A stretch of 64,000 bases of DNA from Nitrospina sp. UBA6727. Lineage in GTDB: Bacteria > Nitrospinota > Nitrospinia > Nitrospinales > VA-1. Each line of letters opens with the position of its first letter. Position 1 is the stretch's first letter. Position numbers and translations under genes: made by a program. The stretch is taken from NCBI GenBank assembly GCA_002454045.1, contig DKID01000016.1, forward strand, positions 30,211 through 94,210, in the 5' to 3' direction. Under the pieces are notes generated by a model. The model did not search any database. It saw nothing but the letters and a program-made list of their open reading frames with translations, and was not told the DNA's origin. Positions 43,257 through 52,462 of the stretch are shown here, one piece after another.

Positions 43257-44345
43257 TTGAAGAACGCGATTCATTTCGAAATTGTCAAAACGCATCGCCA
43301 CTCTTCCGCCCGCTTAGGAATTTTGACCACACCCCGCGGGCGGATAGACACCCCCTGCTTCATGCCCGTGGGAACGCAGGCAACCGTGAAAGCGTTGACT
43401 CCGGAAGACCTAAAATCTTTCGGCGTGCAGATCATCCTCGGCAACACTTACCATCTCTATCTCCGCCCCGGCCACGACTTGATTTGTTCCTTAGGCGGTC
43501 TCCACAAATTTATGAACTGGTCCCGTCCCATCCTCACCGACAGCGGCGGCTATCAAGTTTTCAGTCTCAAAAAGTTTGCCAAAGTTACGGAAGAAGGCGT
43601 CACCTTTCAATCCCACATCGACGGCTCATCCCATTTCATTTCCCCAGAGCGTTCCATGGAAATCCAGCAGGCGTTGGGCGCGGACATCATCATGGCTTTC
43701 GACGAACCCACTCCGCATCCTTCCGATCCGCGCCAAACAGAAACATCCTTGCGACTGACCACGCTTTGGGCGCGGCGTTGCAAGGAAGCGTTGCGTTCCG
43801 ACACGCAGGCTTTGTTCGGAATTGTCCAAGGCGGGATGCATCTCGACCTTCGCAAAAAAAGCGCGGAGCAAATTACGGGAATCGATTTCCCCGGTTACGC
43901 AATCGGAGGGTTAAGCGTGGGCGAGGAAAAAAGTTTGATGTATGACATCACCGGATACACCGCGAACATTTTGCCGACGAGCAAGCCTCGCTACCTGATG
44001 GGAGTGGGAACTCCCGAAGACCTTTTGCAATGCAGTGCCATGGGAGTTGACATGTTCGATTGCGTCATGCCCACCCGCAACGCCAGAAACGGAACCCTGT
44101 TTGTAAAGGGCGGAAAAATTAATATCAAAAATTCGCGATACCAATCCGACCCCGACCCCATCGCCCCCGACTGTTCCTGTTACACCTGCAAGAATTTTTC
44201 CAAAGCCTATCTCAGGCACCTAATCATGGCGGACGAAATCCTTGCCATGCGTCTTCTCACCTTGCACAACTCCACCTTCTATCAACAGTGGATGGTGGGC
44301 ATCAGGAAATCCATCGCAGACGACATCCCCTTCAACATGGATTAG
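43257..44345 (+). CDS. tgt: Queuine/preQ1 tRNA-guanine transglycosylase
   Basis: Exchanges G34 for preQ1 in GUN-anticodon tRNAs, 362 residues. Motifs: CFMPVGTQATVKALTPEDL, NTYHLYLRPGHDLI, catalytic Asp region DSGGYQVFSL, second Asp region MFDCVMPTRNARNG, and the zinc site SCYTCKNFSKAYLRHL. The family-like N-terminus is NAIHFEIVKT, and the only suitable start is TTG 43257; the frame is open upstream over argF without a credible start. Convergent with the small gene ending at 44357. Confidence 0.94.
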   Translation: MKNAIHFEIVKTHRHSSARLGILTTPRGRIDTPCFMPVGTQATVKALTPEDLKSFGVQIILGNTYHLYLRPGHDLICSLGGLHKFMNWSRPILTDSGGYQVFSLKKFAKVTEEGVTFQSHIDGSSHFISPERSMEIQQALGADIIMAFDEPTPHPSDPRQTETSLRLTTLWARRCKEALRSDTQALFGIVQGGMHLDLRKKSAEQITGIDFPGYAIGGLSVGEEKSLMYDITGYTANILPTSKPRYLMGVGTPEDLLQCSAMGVDMFDCVMPTRNARNGTLFVKGGKINIKNSRYQSDPDPIAPDCSCYTCKNFSKAYLRHLIMADEILAMRLLTLHNSTFYQQWMVGIRKSIADDIPFNMD

Positions 44346-44356
44346 CGCGACCGCGG

Positions 44357-44716
44357 CTAGTGCGCGTCATCTATGATTCCGAGAATCTTGAATGCGTGGA
44401 TGTCGTAACCGGAACGCTCGGGCAAAGAAGATTGCACGATGGCCTTAAACAGTTCCAACTTTTCAGAATCCAACCAGTTGAGAAGGTGTTCAAAAATGTT
44501 CTCCGGAAAATAAATCGTCAGGTTGACTTTCGCCCGCTGATACACAAACTGACTGCCCGACCGCATGGGATTTGTCCGCAGAGGTTTGTACTCCACATGG
44601 CCCTCCAACATGAGGTCCGCTATCTCCTTCCACTCTCCCCCGACTTTGTTCAGGTTCTCGCGGATGAGAGATAAAAGTCTTCCTTGTTCAGGCAACTCAT
44701 AGGTATAACTGGGCAT
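44357..44716 (-). CDS. Conserved-looking small protein, unknown
   Basis: A 119-residue soluble protein beginning MPSYTYELPEQGRLLSLIRE and ending FKILGIIDDAH. It reads as an alpha/beta protein with no Cys and no membrane segment. No motif or family recognised. Last gene of the long minus-strand block; it starts 33 bases after the methyltransferase stop. Confidence 0.55.
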   Translation of the reverse strand: MPSYTYELPEQGRLLSLIRENLNKVGGEWKEIADLMLEGHVEYKPLRTNPMRSGSQFVYQRAKVNLTIYFPENIFEHLLNWLDSEKLELFKAIVQSSLPERSGYDIHAFKILGIIDDAH

Positions 44717-44749
44717 AAAAATTTTTTACTTGATAAGAAAATATCGTTT

Positions 44750-45646
44750 TCATCTATTCGATGTTGCCCGCGCCTTCAAAGCTAGAAACAGCGGGATTTC
44801 TTTTCGCGCCCTGTTTTCCGCCTTGGCGCGTTTGCCCGGCAGGCTGTTTTTGTTCGACACCCACTCCTCCATCGCATCTATGCAAAATCCCGCCTGCACC
44901 AACGCCGCAACATAAGTTTGCAACGAACGGTGAAACGTAAGCGTGAACGATTTTGAATCTGCAAACGGCGGGGTCAAAATCGGAATGGTGGTCTCGGTCA
45001 TGTAGTGATCCATCCGCCGATACTCAATTTTTTTTTCGTCATCCCATCCCCAGTGAGATTGGCGGGGAATTCGGAAACACGGATGCGTCATCACCACCAC
45101 AAAATATTTTCCCGTCTTCAACCATCGGCGCGCGCTTGTAAAAACTCGGTCGATTTTTTCGATGTTTTGTATCGCCATCAAACAGGCGATACCATCGAAG
45201 CGGCCGGCGGCAAAATTTTCGGCGTCGCCAGCATCTCCGACATGATAGCGAATGGAAGGGCCCGACCGCGACCGCGCGTGTTGCACCAGTTCCGACGAGG
45301 AGTCTAGCCCTTCAACATGGACGCCCTTTTTCGCGCAGTAGCGGGAGAGCACGCCCTGACCGCAAGCCAAATCCAGGACGCGGTCTTTCTTCTTCACTTG
45401 CAACAATCGGAACGCGCCGGGCATGATGATGTCTTTTTGGAAATCTGTACCTTGGCCGCCGACCAGTGAGTCATACCAACGGGAAGCTTGATCCCAAAGA
45501 GTCGCGCCCTTCTTTCCTGAAAACTTTGGAGTGCTCCCGGGTTTTCTATTCCCGCTCCGCAAACTTGTCCCGCCACGCGAACTTGTCTTGCGCCGCAAAC
45601 TTGATTTATGTTTCACTCGTTTCAATCCACTTGATTTTAAAGTCAT
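44750..45646 (-). CDS. SAM-dependent methyltransferase with repeat-derived N-terminal tail
   Basis: A 298-residue class I methyltransferase. The catalytic part begins around LWDQASRWYDSL (residue ~50) and has RVLDLACGQGVLSRYCAKKG, VEGLDSSSELV and GIACLMAIQNIEKIDRVF. Target unknown. The first ~45 residues are a basic, Ser/Arg/Lys-rich stretch encoded by repeated cgcaaacttgtc-like DNA (45550-45605), so the ancestral start may have been further in. ATG 45646 is used; it lies 16 bases after the sfsA stop. Confidence 0.82.
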   Translation of the reverse strand: MTLKSSGLKRVKHKSSLRRKTSSRGGTSLRSGNRKPGSTPKFSGKKGATLWDQASRWYDSLVGGQGTDFQKDIIMPGAFRLLQVKKKDRVLDLACGQGVLSRYCAKKGVHVEGLDSSSELVQHARSRSGPSIRYHVGDAGDAENFAAGRFDGIACLMAIQNIEKIDRVFTSARRWLKTGKYFVVVMTHPCFRIPRQSHWGWDDEKKIEYRRMDHYMTETTIPILTPPFADSKSFTLTFHRSLQTYVAALVQAGFCIDAMEEWVSNKNSLPGKRAKAENRARKEIPLFLALKARATSNR

Positions 45647-45661
45647 CCTCAACGCTCCACA

Positions 45662-46366
45662 TTACGAGGCAGGCAATATCACCTCAACTTCTTTGTCTAG
45701 AGAAATCGCAGTCGGCGTAACTTTGCAATTCATACCATAAAGTTTCACCCCTGCATCGCGCGCCTTGCGCAACCATTTTCCAAAAGCGGGATCAACGTCG
45801 TCATTGCAAGTGATGAATCGCGTGTCAGACCTTTGCGAAACGAACACCACCGCCGCCCGCCAACCCTGCGCGCAAACTTCGGTCAGCTCCTTGACATGCT
45901 TGACTCCCCGTTTTGTCGGCGCATCGGGAAACTTGCCGAGCCCTTCTTCAACTAGGCTCACCGATTTTACTTCCACGTAAGTGGGATTTTTCGGCGACCC
46001 CAACCTGAAATCGAAACGGCTGTTCGTCACCGTCGTCTCGCTGGCAAATTCGGAATAGCCTTGCAAAAATGGAAGCGTCCGTTTCATCAACGCTTCCCGG
46101 ATTAAGGAATTGGCGAACGCCGGAAAAACGGAAACCCATATTGAACCGTGCCGCACCAAAACAAGCGTGTAGTCCGTCTTGCGTTTTTCCGATGGTTGAT
46201 AGACCAGCCGCGCTTTTCTCCCGGGCAACATCAATCCAGGCAAACGCCCCGGGTCGGGAACATGCGCCAAAACTTTCTTCCTTGCTTCGCCGACTTCGAC
46301 GCGCGCCAGATAGCGGTTCGGTCGTTCCAGAAAAATACCGTCAACAATATTCTCGCCGAATCTCAT
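45662..46366 (-). CDS. sfsA: SfsA family DNA/RNA nuclease-like protein
   Basis: A 234-residue protein with the N-terminal OB-like part (IFLERPNRYLARVEV, HVPDPGRL) and the C-terminal PD-(D/E)XK-like part (FDFRLGSPKNPTYVEVKSVSLVEEG). First found as a sugar-fermentation stimulation protein; some members show nuclease activity. It follows nuoM by 101 bases, at the place where nuoN usually lies. Confidence 0.93.
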   Translation of the reverse strand: MRFGENIVDGIFLERPNRYLARVEVGEARKKVLAHVPDPGRLPGLMLPGRKARLVYQPSEKRKTDYTLVLVRHGSIWVSVFPAFANSLIREALMKRTLPFLQGYSEFASETTVTNSRFDFRLGSPKNPTYVEVKSVSLVEEGLGKFPDAPTKRGVKHVKELTEVCAQGWRAAVVFVSQRSDTRFITCNDDVDPAFGKWLRKARDAGVKLYGMNCKVTPTAISLDKEVEVILPAS

Positions 46367-46467
46367 GTCAAAGTTGCTTCACTTCCGCGGGCGGGGATTA
46401 GCAAAAACTCGTCACGCCGAGAGTGTCGTCGCCAAAAATAAAAAACCATTGCTCATCGGTCGCGCGC

Positions 46468-47979
46468 CTAATGGCTTTTTTCCTCGGTGTGAAGGTTGAC
46501 CGTTTTTTCCAGATGGAGTAATGATTCGACCGCGGGGGCAATCCGGTCGATGAAAGGTTTGGGATAAAGTCCGATCAACACGATGAGCAGGCAGGCGGGA
46601 AAAATAAGTCTGAACTCGCGTTGATGAATATCGGTCAACCCGTCAGGCAGGTTGCTGGATTTTTCCTGCATCGAACCTTGGAACATATACAGCATGTAAA
46701 TGGAAGCGAAGACGATCGACAATCCGCCCATCAAAACTAGAATGCCCGACAACCCAGAAAAAATGTTGGACGTCCAAACTCCCATCAAAATTAGAAACTC
46801 CCCGACGAAACCGTTTAGTCCCGGAAGCCCCAGCGCAGCCAACATGACCAGCATAAAAGTTCCGTACAAAACGGGCATGGCGTTACTCAAACCGCGAAGT
46901 TCGTCTAGGTTGCGGGTTCCCATCCGCGCCTCGATGAATGCGACGATTAAAAACAACGCCGACGCGATGATGCCGTGGTTGATCATTTGCAACACGCTGC
47001 CTTCAATTCCCGTACCGTTGTGGGCGAAGATGCCGAGCATGATAAATCCCAAATGGCTGATGCTGGAATAAGCCACCAAGGCTTTCAAATCTTTTTGCGC
47101 GATAGCAATCCAGGCTCCGTAAACCATCCCGGCGGCGGCCATCAATCCGATGACGGCGGCGAAACTTTCCACCGCGGCGGGAAACAAGGGCAGACAAAAA
47201 CGCAGAAAACCGTAAGCGCCGGTTTTCGACATGGCTCCCGTCAATAAAATTAAAGCGGGAATGGGACAAGCCATGTAAGCATGGGGCAGCCAACTATGAA
47301 GCGGGAAAATCGGAACCTTAATCGCAAAAGCCAGGAAAAAAAATAAGAACATCCACATTTGCATGGACGGGTCAATGTGAGTGAGCATCAGCACGCGCAA
47401 ATCAAATGTTACTTCGTGGGTGGCGCCGTAGTGCACCATGGTCAGAGAAATAATCGCGACCAGCATCAACAAACTTCCCACCAAAGTGTAGATCACGAAT
47501 TTCACCGTGGCGTAAACTCGGCGGCCCTCCCCCCAGATACCGATGAGGAAATAAGTCGGCACCAACATCAATTCCCAAAACACATAAAACAAAATGGTGT
47601 CGAGCGCGAGAAACACGCCAAGCGTCCCCGCCTCCAACGCCAGCATCAAAGCCACGAAGTTCCGGAGCCGTTCCGTCTGGTGGAAGGAAAACAAAATCGC
47701 GATGAGTCCCAGAAACGTGGTCAGCACGACCATCCACAAACTAATCCCGTCCACCCCCACTAGATAATTGATGTGCAGGGCGGGCACCCAGTGAAATATT
47801 TGGACAAACTGCATGCCGGGATTGGCGGGGTCAAACGAAAACAGTAACCATAAAGATAGCGCAAGACTAGCGCCCGCCGCGCCCGCCGCGACTATCTTGG
47901 TCGTGACGACATTTTCCTTGGCGACGATGAGGAGTCCGAACGCGGCGGCGAGGGGGATGAAAATTATGAGGGACAGCAT
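46468..47979 (-). CDS. nuoM: NADH-quinone oxidoreductase subunit M
   Basis: A Mrp-antiporter-like proton-pumping subunit of the complex I membrane arm, 503 residues, about 14 helices. Conserved Glu in the LMLVPTYFLIGIWG helix (FWELMLVP) and Lys in the FAIKVPIFPLHSWLPHAY segment are the key pumping residues. This is the last nuo gene of the operon. Confidence 0.96.
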   Translation of the reverse strand: MLSLIIFIPLAAAFGLLIVAKENVVTTKIVAAGAAGASLALSLWLLFSFDPANPGMQFVQIFHWVPALHINYLVGVDGISLWMVVLTTFLGLIAILFSFHQTERLRNFVALMLALEAGTLGVFLALDTILFYVFWELMLVPTYFLIGIWGEGRRVYATVKFVIYTLVGSLLMLVAIISLTMVHYGATHEVTFDLRVLMLTHIDPSMQMWMFLFFFLAFAIKVPIFPLHSWLPHAYMACPIPALILLTGAMSKTGAYGFLRFCLPLFPAAVESFAAVIGLMAAAGMVYGAWIAIAQKDLKALVAYSSISHLGFIMLGIFAHNGTGIEGSVLQMINHGIIASALFLIVAFIEARMGTRNLDELRGLSNAMPVLYGTFMLVMLAALGLPGLNGFVGEFLILMGVWTSNIFSGLSGILVLMGGLSIVFASIYMLYMFQGSMQEKSSNLPDGLTDIHQREFRLIFPACLLIVLIGLYPKPFIDRIAPAVESLLHLEKTVNLHTEEKSH

Positions 47980-47992
47980 AAAAAATTTCCGG

Positions 47993-49861
47993 TTACATGA
48001 ACACGACGAACAACAGAATCGTCACGACGCCGACGATCATATTCAAAGCATAGGCGCGCACTTTCCCCGATTGCCAAAGGCTGATGCCGTGGCTCACTGC
48101 TTTCACTTGCATGCCGACGCGGTCAACGGCAAAATCTATCCCGTCGCGTTCGGCTTTCTGCTCTAAAAAAGTGGCGATGGCTTTTGTCGGGCGCACGATT
48201 AAATAATCATAAATCTCATCCACATAAAATTTGTGGAAGAGGACGTCGTAAATCGGAGCCAGCAATTCTTTAAAAAATGCCAAGCGGCTTTCGCCCACCA
48301 TATACAACACGCCCGCCGTCGCGATTCCCCCGATGCCCGCTACCAACGCGATGGTTTCCAACGCGCTATCTTGAGGATGGTCGGCGACGTTGCCGAACAC
48401 CGGCGCCAAAAAACTTTCGACCCACGGTCCCAACGCGCCGCCCAGCAAAGCCAGCGTGGCCAGAACCAGCAAGGGGATAACCATAATCGCGGGAGACTCG
48501 TGCGGGTGCGGCGATGAACTTCGCGGGCTGCCGGCAAAAACGAAAAAATAAACTCGGAAGATGTAAAACGCCGTCATGCCCGCCGTCAGTACCGCGACCG
48601 TCCAGAAAAAAACATTCCCCATCTCCGCGTAGTAAGAACTTAGGATGATCGCCTCTTTACTAAAATAACCGCTGGTCAAAGGAAATCCCGCCAACGCCAA
48701 CGCGCCGATTAAAAAAGTTGCGTGGGTCAACGGCATAACTTTTTGCAAGCCGCCCATCTTCCGCAAGTCTTGTTCGCCGTCGAGCGAATGGATGACGCTC
48801 CCCGCCGCTAAAAATAGTAGCGCCTTAAAAAATGCGTGCGTCATCAAGTGAAACATTCCCAAACTATAAACGCCGATGCCCATCGCCAAAAACATATACC
48901 CGAGTTGGCTCATGGTGGAATAGGCGATGACGCGCTTGATGTCGTATTGCACCATCGCCATCGACCCGGCGAAGACCGCCGTGATGATTCCCACGCCGGC
49001 GATGAAGTACATCGTGTAAGGCGCCAACTCGTACAGGACGTGGCAGCGCGCCACTAAATAAACTCCCGCCGTGACCATCGTCGCGGCGTGAATCAACGCG
49101 CTAACGGGGGTCGGGCCTTCCATCGCATCGGGCAACCAAGTGTGCAGGGGAAGTTGCGCCGACTTTGCGAATGCTCCGACCAGCAGCAACAGGGTGATCA
49201 AAAGTGCGGCGTCGTCGTTGGGACGAAACTTGTCCGGGGCGGACGCGAACACGTCGACAAAATTCAATGTTCCGAACGTCTCGAAAATAACCAGCGCGGC
49301 GATGACCATTCCCACATCGCCGATTACGTTCATGACGAAGGCTTTGCGCGCGGCAAGTACGGCGCTGGTTTTTTCCCGCCAGAATCCAATCAGTAAATAA
49401 GACGCTAAGCCGACCAACGCCCAACCGACAATTAGGAAGAAGAAATCCGCCGCCGCGACCAACATCAACATCGCGAAAATAAATAAGTTTAGGTAAGCAA
49501 AAAATCGCGAGTATTCCGGATCATCGCGCATGTAGCCAACCGAGTAAACGTGGATTACAAATCCAACGCCGGTCACAATCATGAACATGAACACCGAAAG
49601 TGGATCAACCAAAATTGCTAGGTCTAACTTGAACGACCCCGCCGCCGCCCACTGGTAAAGGGTCTGAACGTGCCCCACCCTTTCCGCCGCCGGCAAAAAT
49701 AAAAGTTCGCTCAACGTCACCAGCGTCGCGAAAAAAGATGCCGCGATGGTTCCGCACCCCGCGAGTCCGACGAAACTTTTGGAAATCCGGTTGCCGTACC
49801 AACTCAGCCCAACAAACCCGAGAAGAGGAAACAAAAGCACGAGCCAGCTGCTTACAAACAA
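47993..49861 (-). CDS. nuoL: NADH-quinone oxidoreductase subunit L
   Basis: The distal antiporter-like subunit with the long C-terminal lateral helix, 622 residues. Key segments are FFLIVGWALVGLASYLLIGFW, AFAKSAQLPLHTWLPDAMEGPTP-type sequence (KSAQLPLHTWLPDAM) and HLMTHAFFKALLFL. The C-terminus VDFAVDRVGMQVKAVSHGI-like region leads into a final helix. Start is TTG 49861 with AAAGGAT 6 bases upstream, 4 bases after the nuoK stop. Confidence 0.96.
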   Translation of the reverse strand: MFVSSWLVLLFPLLGFVGLSWYGNRISKSFVGLAGCGTIAASFFATLVTLSELLFLPAAERVGHVQTLYQWAAAGSFKLDLAILVDPLSVFMFMIVTGVGFVIHVYSVGYMRDDPEYSRFFAYLNLFIFAMLMLVAAADFFFLIVGWALVGLASYLLIGFWREKTSAVLAARKAFVMNVIGDVGMVIAALVIFETFGTLNFVDVFASAPDKFRPNDDAALLITLLLLVGAFAKSAQLPLHTWLPDAMEGPTPVSALIHAATMVTAGVYLVARCHVLYELAPYTMYFIAGVGIITAVFAGSMAMVQYDIKRVIAYSTMSQLGYMFLAMGIGVYSLGMFHLMTHAFFKALLFLAAGSVIHSLDGEQDLRKMGGLQKVMPLTHATFLIGALALAGFPLTSGYFSKEAIILSSYYAEMGNVFFWTVAVLTAGMTAFYIFRVYFFVFAGSPRSSSPHPHESPAIMVIPLLVLATLALLGGALGPWVESFLAPVFGNVADHPQDSALETIALVAGIGGIATAGVLYMVGESRLAFFKELLAPIYDVLFHKFYVDEIYDYLIVRPTKAIATFLEQKAERDGIDFAVDRVGMQVKAVSHGISLWQSGKVRAYALNMIVGVVTILLFVVFM

Positions 49862-49865
49862 AAGA

Positions 49866-50165
49866 TTATCCTTTCAATGTATCGATATGATCCACGTCCA
49901 TATCGTGACGAGTGCGGAAGATAGTCAGGATAATCGCCAGCCCGACCACCACTTCCGCCGCCGCGACGGTCATGATGAACAGGGCGAAAATCTGGCCGTC
50001 CAGCGAATTGAGGAAACGGGAATAAGCGACCAAAAGAAAGTTCACCGAATTGAGCATCAACTCAATGGACATAAACATGATGAGAGGATTCTTGCGGATG
50101 ATAAACCCCGCCGTCCCGATGCAGAAAATGGAAGCGCTGATTAGCAAAACAAACTCTTGTCCCAT
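49866..50165 (-). CDS. nuoK: NADH-quinone oxidoreductase subunit K
   Basis: A 99-residue, three-helix subunit of the proton channel. Conserved Glu residues lie in MFMSIELMLNSVNF and FIMTVAAAEVVVGLAI. The frame is open upstream through nuoJ, but ATG 50165 gives the exact family length and lies 2 bases after the nuoJ stop. Confidence 0.96.
   Translation of the reverse strand: MGQEFVLLISASIFCIGTAGFIIRKNPLIMFMSIELMLNSVNFLLVAYSRFLNSLDGQIFALFIMTVAAAEVVVGLAIILTIFRTRHDMDVDHIDTLKG
49868..49874 (-). promoter_or_regulatory. Shine-Dalgarno for the TTG start of nuoL
   Basis: AAAGGAT on the minus strand, 6 bases before TTG 49861, overlapping the nuoK stop region. Confidence 0.6.
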
Positions 50166-50167
50166 AA

Positions 50168-50710
50168 TTACCTCGCCCGTTTTTTTATCAGCGTAAAAGA
50201 AAATTTCGCCAGACACATCACGCCCACCGCCGCGACTAGCAACAAGACGGAAGCCAACTCGAACACCACGAGATGTTTCGAAAATAATTCGATGCCGATG
50301 GCTTTGGCTGTTCCAAATAACTCGGCGGGAATTTCGCCGCGAACTTGCTGGGTCGGTCCCACTGTTGCCAACAAATATAATTCGCCCAGCATGACGAAGA
50401 CGAAGGCGAAAGCGGCGGCGCGGTGGAACGAGTTTTCCGGCGCTTCTTTTTTTCCGCCGAGTAGCGCGATGATGAACAAGAACAAAATCATCACTGCTCC
50501 GGCGTAAACGATGATCTGGACGACTGCGAGAAACTCTGCGTTGTAAAGAAGAAACAACAGGGCTAGGCAAATCATGTGGCTGATTAAATACAAGGCGCAG
50601 TAAATCGGCGAGGAACATAAGATGACTCCCAGACTGGCGAGGACGGCCGTCACTCCCACCACAAAGATTACCGTGTCGTGCGCAAAATCAAATACCGTAG
50701 CGATTTCCAA
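50168..50710 (-). CDS. nuoJ: NADH-quinone oxidoreductase subunit J
   Basis: A 180-residue, five-helix membrane subunit; the helix AEFLAVVQIIVYAGAVMILFLF is the one that changes shape during coupling. No ATG is available: the start is TTG 50710, supported by GGAGTGAG 6 bases upstream on the minus strand. Confidence 0.94.
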   Translation of the reverse strand: MEIATVFDFAHDTVIFVVGVTAVLASLGVILCSSPIYCALYLISHMICLALLFLLYNAEFLAVVQIIVYAGAVMILFLFIIALLGGKKEAPENSFHRAAAFAFVFVMLGELYLLATVGPTQQVRGEIPAELFGTAKAIGIELFSKHLVVFELASVLLLVAAVGVMCLAKFSFTLIKKRAR

Positions 50711-50716
50711 AACAAA

Positions 50717-50724
50717 CTCACTCC
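50717..50724 (-). promoter_or_regulatory. Shine-Dalgarno for the TTG start of nuoJ
   Basis: GGAGTGAG on the minus strand, 6 bases before TTG 50710. It lies at the end of the 126-base nuoI-nuoJ spacer, whose remainder is GC-rich (gcggcgggcggcggcgcg) without a gene. Confidence 0.65.
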
Positions 50725-50836
50725 AAAAAAAGAACGACCGCGGCGGGCGGCGGCGCGTTGTCGATGTCGCGCTCGCAGGTAATGACCGCAGCGGCGCGGC
50801 GGGCGGCGAGTTGCGCGGCGAAGGTTTGCGTCGCGG

Positions 50837-51334
50837 TCACGCCGGCTCGATCCGTTTCGTATTGCCTAAAATGTTGACGCGAAACTGATTCGGTTGCGGA
50901 TAAACCAAAAGATCCTCTTTCTCCATGATGTAATTGTCGCGGTCATAATCTGCTAATTCATAATGTTCGCGCAGGACGATGGCGTCCACCGGGCAAGCCT
51001 CTTCGCAATATCCGCAGTAGATGCAACGCAAAAGGTTGATCTCATAAACCTCGGCGTATCGCTCGCCTTTGGAAACCGGATTCGCCGGGTCGTTCTCCGC
51101 CGACACAACGTGAATGCACCCGACCGGACAGTTGATGGAACACAACGAGCATCCCACGCATTGTTCCAATCCGTCTTCGTCGCGGTTTAGAAAATGTCGG
51201 CCGCGGTAACGCTCGGGCATGGTGCGCTTGACTTCGGGATACTGTATGGTGATCGGCGTTCGCAACATGTTGCGGAACGTGACGCCCATTCCAATCAAAA
51301 GATTTTTCAATCCGTGAATAGTTGTTCGTAGCAT
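50837..51334 (-). CDS. nuoI: NADH-quinone oxidoreductase subunit I
   Basis: A ferredoxin-like subunit of 165 residues carrying two 4Fe-4S clusters (N6a, N6b). Ligands are Cys59/62/65/69 in CVGCSLCSINCPVGC and Cys104/107/110/114 in CIYCGYCEEACPVDA. It passes electrons from NuoG to NuoB. Confidence 0.97.
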   Translation of the reverse strand: MLRTTIHGLKNLLIGMGVTFRNMLRTPITIQYPEVKRTMPERYRGRHFLNRDEDGLEQCVGCSLCSINCPVGCIHVVSAENDPANPVSKGERYAEVYEINLLRCIYCGYCEEACPVDAIVLREHYELADYDRDNYIMEKEDLLVYPQPNQFRVNILGNTKRIEPA

Positions 51335-51356
51335 GATGGCTTGTCCCGTCGGAAAA

Positions 51357-52394
51357 TTAGATCACTTTCAACGCGCTGGTGATCAAAAGATTTAAGAAGC
51401 ATAGCGGCAACAAAACTTTCCAGCCGAACGTCATCAATCGGTCGTAACGAATACGGGGAAACGTTGACCTCAGCCAGATGAACACGCACAACAGAAAACC
51501 AACTTTGAGGGCGAACGCTACGATTGGCCAAACGGGCACGCCGTAAGCGTTCCATCCGCCGAGAAATAAAAGTGTCACCAAAGCGCTCATGGTCACCATG
51601 TTGATGTACTCCCCCATGAAAAACATGGCAAACTTCATGCCCGTATATTCCGTGTGAAAACCGGCGACCAGTTCCTGCTCCGCTTCGGGCAGATCAAAAG
51701 GGGCGCGGTTGGTCTCCGCAACGCCGGCAATATAAAATAGAAAAAACGCCAGCGGTTGAATGAGAATGAACGGCACCGTTTCCTGGGCTTTGACCATGTC
51801 CGTAAGGTTCAGGGAACCGGTGAGCACGATGATGCTCAGCGCCGAAAGTCCCAACGTCAATTCATAACTGATCATCTGGGCGGAGGCACGCAACCCGCCC
51901 ATCAGCGAATATTTATTATTGGACGCTAGCCCGGCGAGCACCATTCCGTAAATGCCCATCCCCGAAATCGCGAACACAAATAAAATTCCGCTGTTCACGT
52001 TGGCTCCCCACATCTCGATGCTCTGACCGAACGCCTCAAACGGCGCGCCGAAAGGGATGACCGCAAACCCGACAATCGCCGTGAACACGACAATCGCCGG
52101 CGCAAGGTGAAATAAAAATTTGTCCGCCGAACTCTGAATGATGGATTCCTTGAACAACAACTTCACCGTGTCGGCAAGCGGTTGCGCTAAACCCAGCGGC
52201 CCGACTCGGTTTGGCCCAAGACGAACTTGGAAGCGACCCATCAAGCGCCGTTCCAACCAGACCAACATGGGAACCGTTGCCATGATCGCCACCGCGATGA
52301 CCACGGCCTTCACGCTTCCCACGATTAGCGGAACGTTTTCGCTCAGGAACAGAACGGTAAATTTCCAGATTTGATTTAACGTTTCAGTTGCCAT
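51357..52394 (-). CDS. nuoH: NADH-quinone oxidoreductase subunit H
   Basis: A 345-residue membrane subunit (about eight helices) forming the quinone tunnel. Typical parts are RFQVRLGPNRVGPLGLAQPL, AETNRAPFDLPEAEQELVAGF (carboxylate-rich loop) and GGWNAYGVPVWPI. It separates nuoG and nuoI as usual. Confidence 0.97.
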   Translation of the reverse strand: MATETLNQIWKFTVLFLSENVPLIVGSVKAVVIAVAIMATVPMLVWLERRLMGRFQVRLGPNRVGPLGLAQPLADTVKLLFKESIIQSSADKFLFHLAPAIVVFTAIVGFAVIPFGAPFEAFGQSIEMWGANVNSGILFVFAISGMGIYGMVLAGLASNNKYSLMGGLRASAQMISYELTLGLSALSIIVLTGSLNLTDMVKAQETVPFILIQPLAFFLFYIAGVAETNRAPFDLPEAEQELVAGFHTEYTGMKFAMFFMGEYINMVTMSALVTLLFLGGWNAYGVPVWPIVAFALKVGFLLCVFIWLRSTFPRIRYDRLMTFGWKVLLPLCFLNLLITSALKVI

Positions 52395-52462
52395 TCCAAA
52401 CCGTGGTCACTCCAAAAAAATTTTATCGTTGCGCAAATTACCGTTGCGCGAAAAACCCAACG

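Noticed and set aside
43250..43945. 231-codon plus-strand frame overlapping tgt
   Set aside because: It lies inside tgt in another frame, and its product is Arg/Pro/His-rich with no motif; tgt itself has all family motifs.
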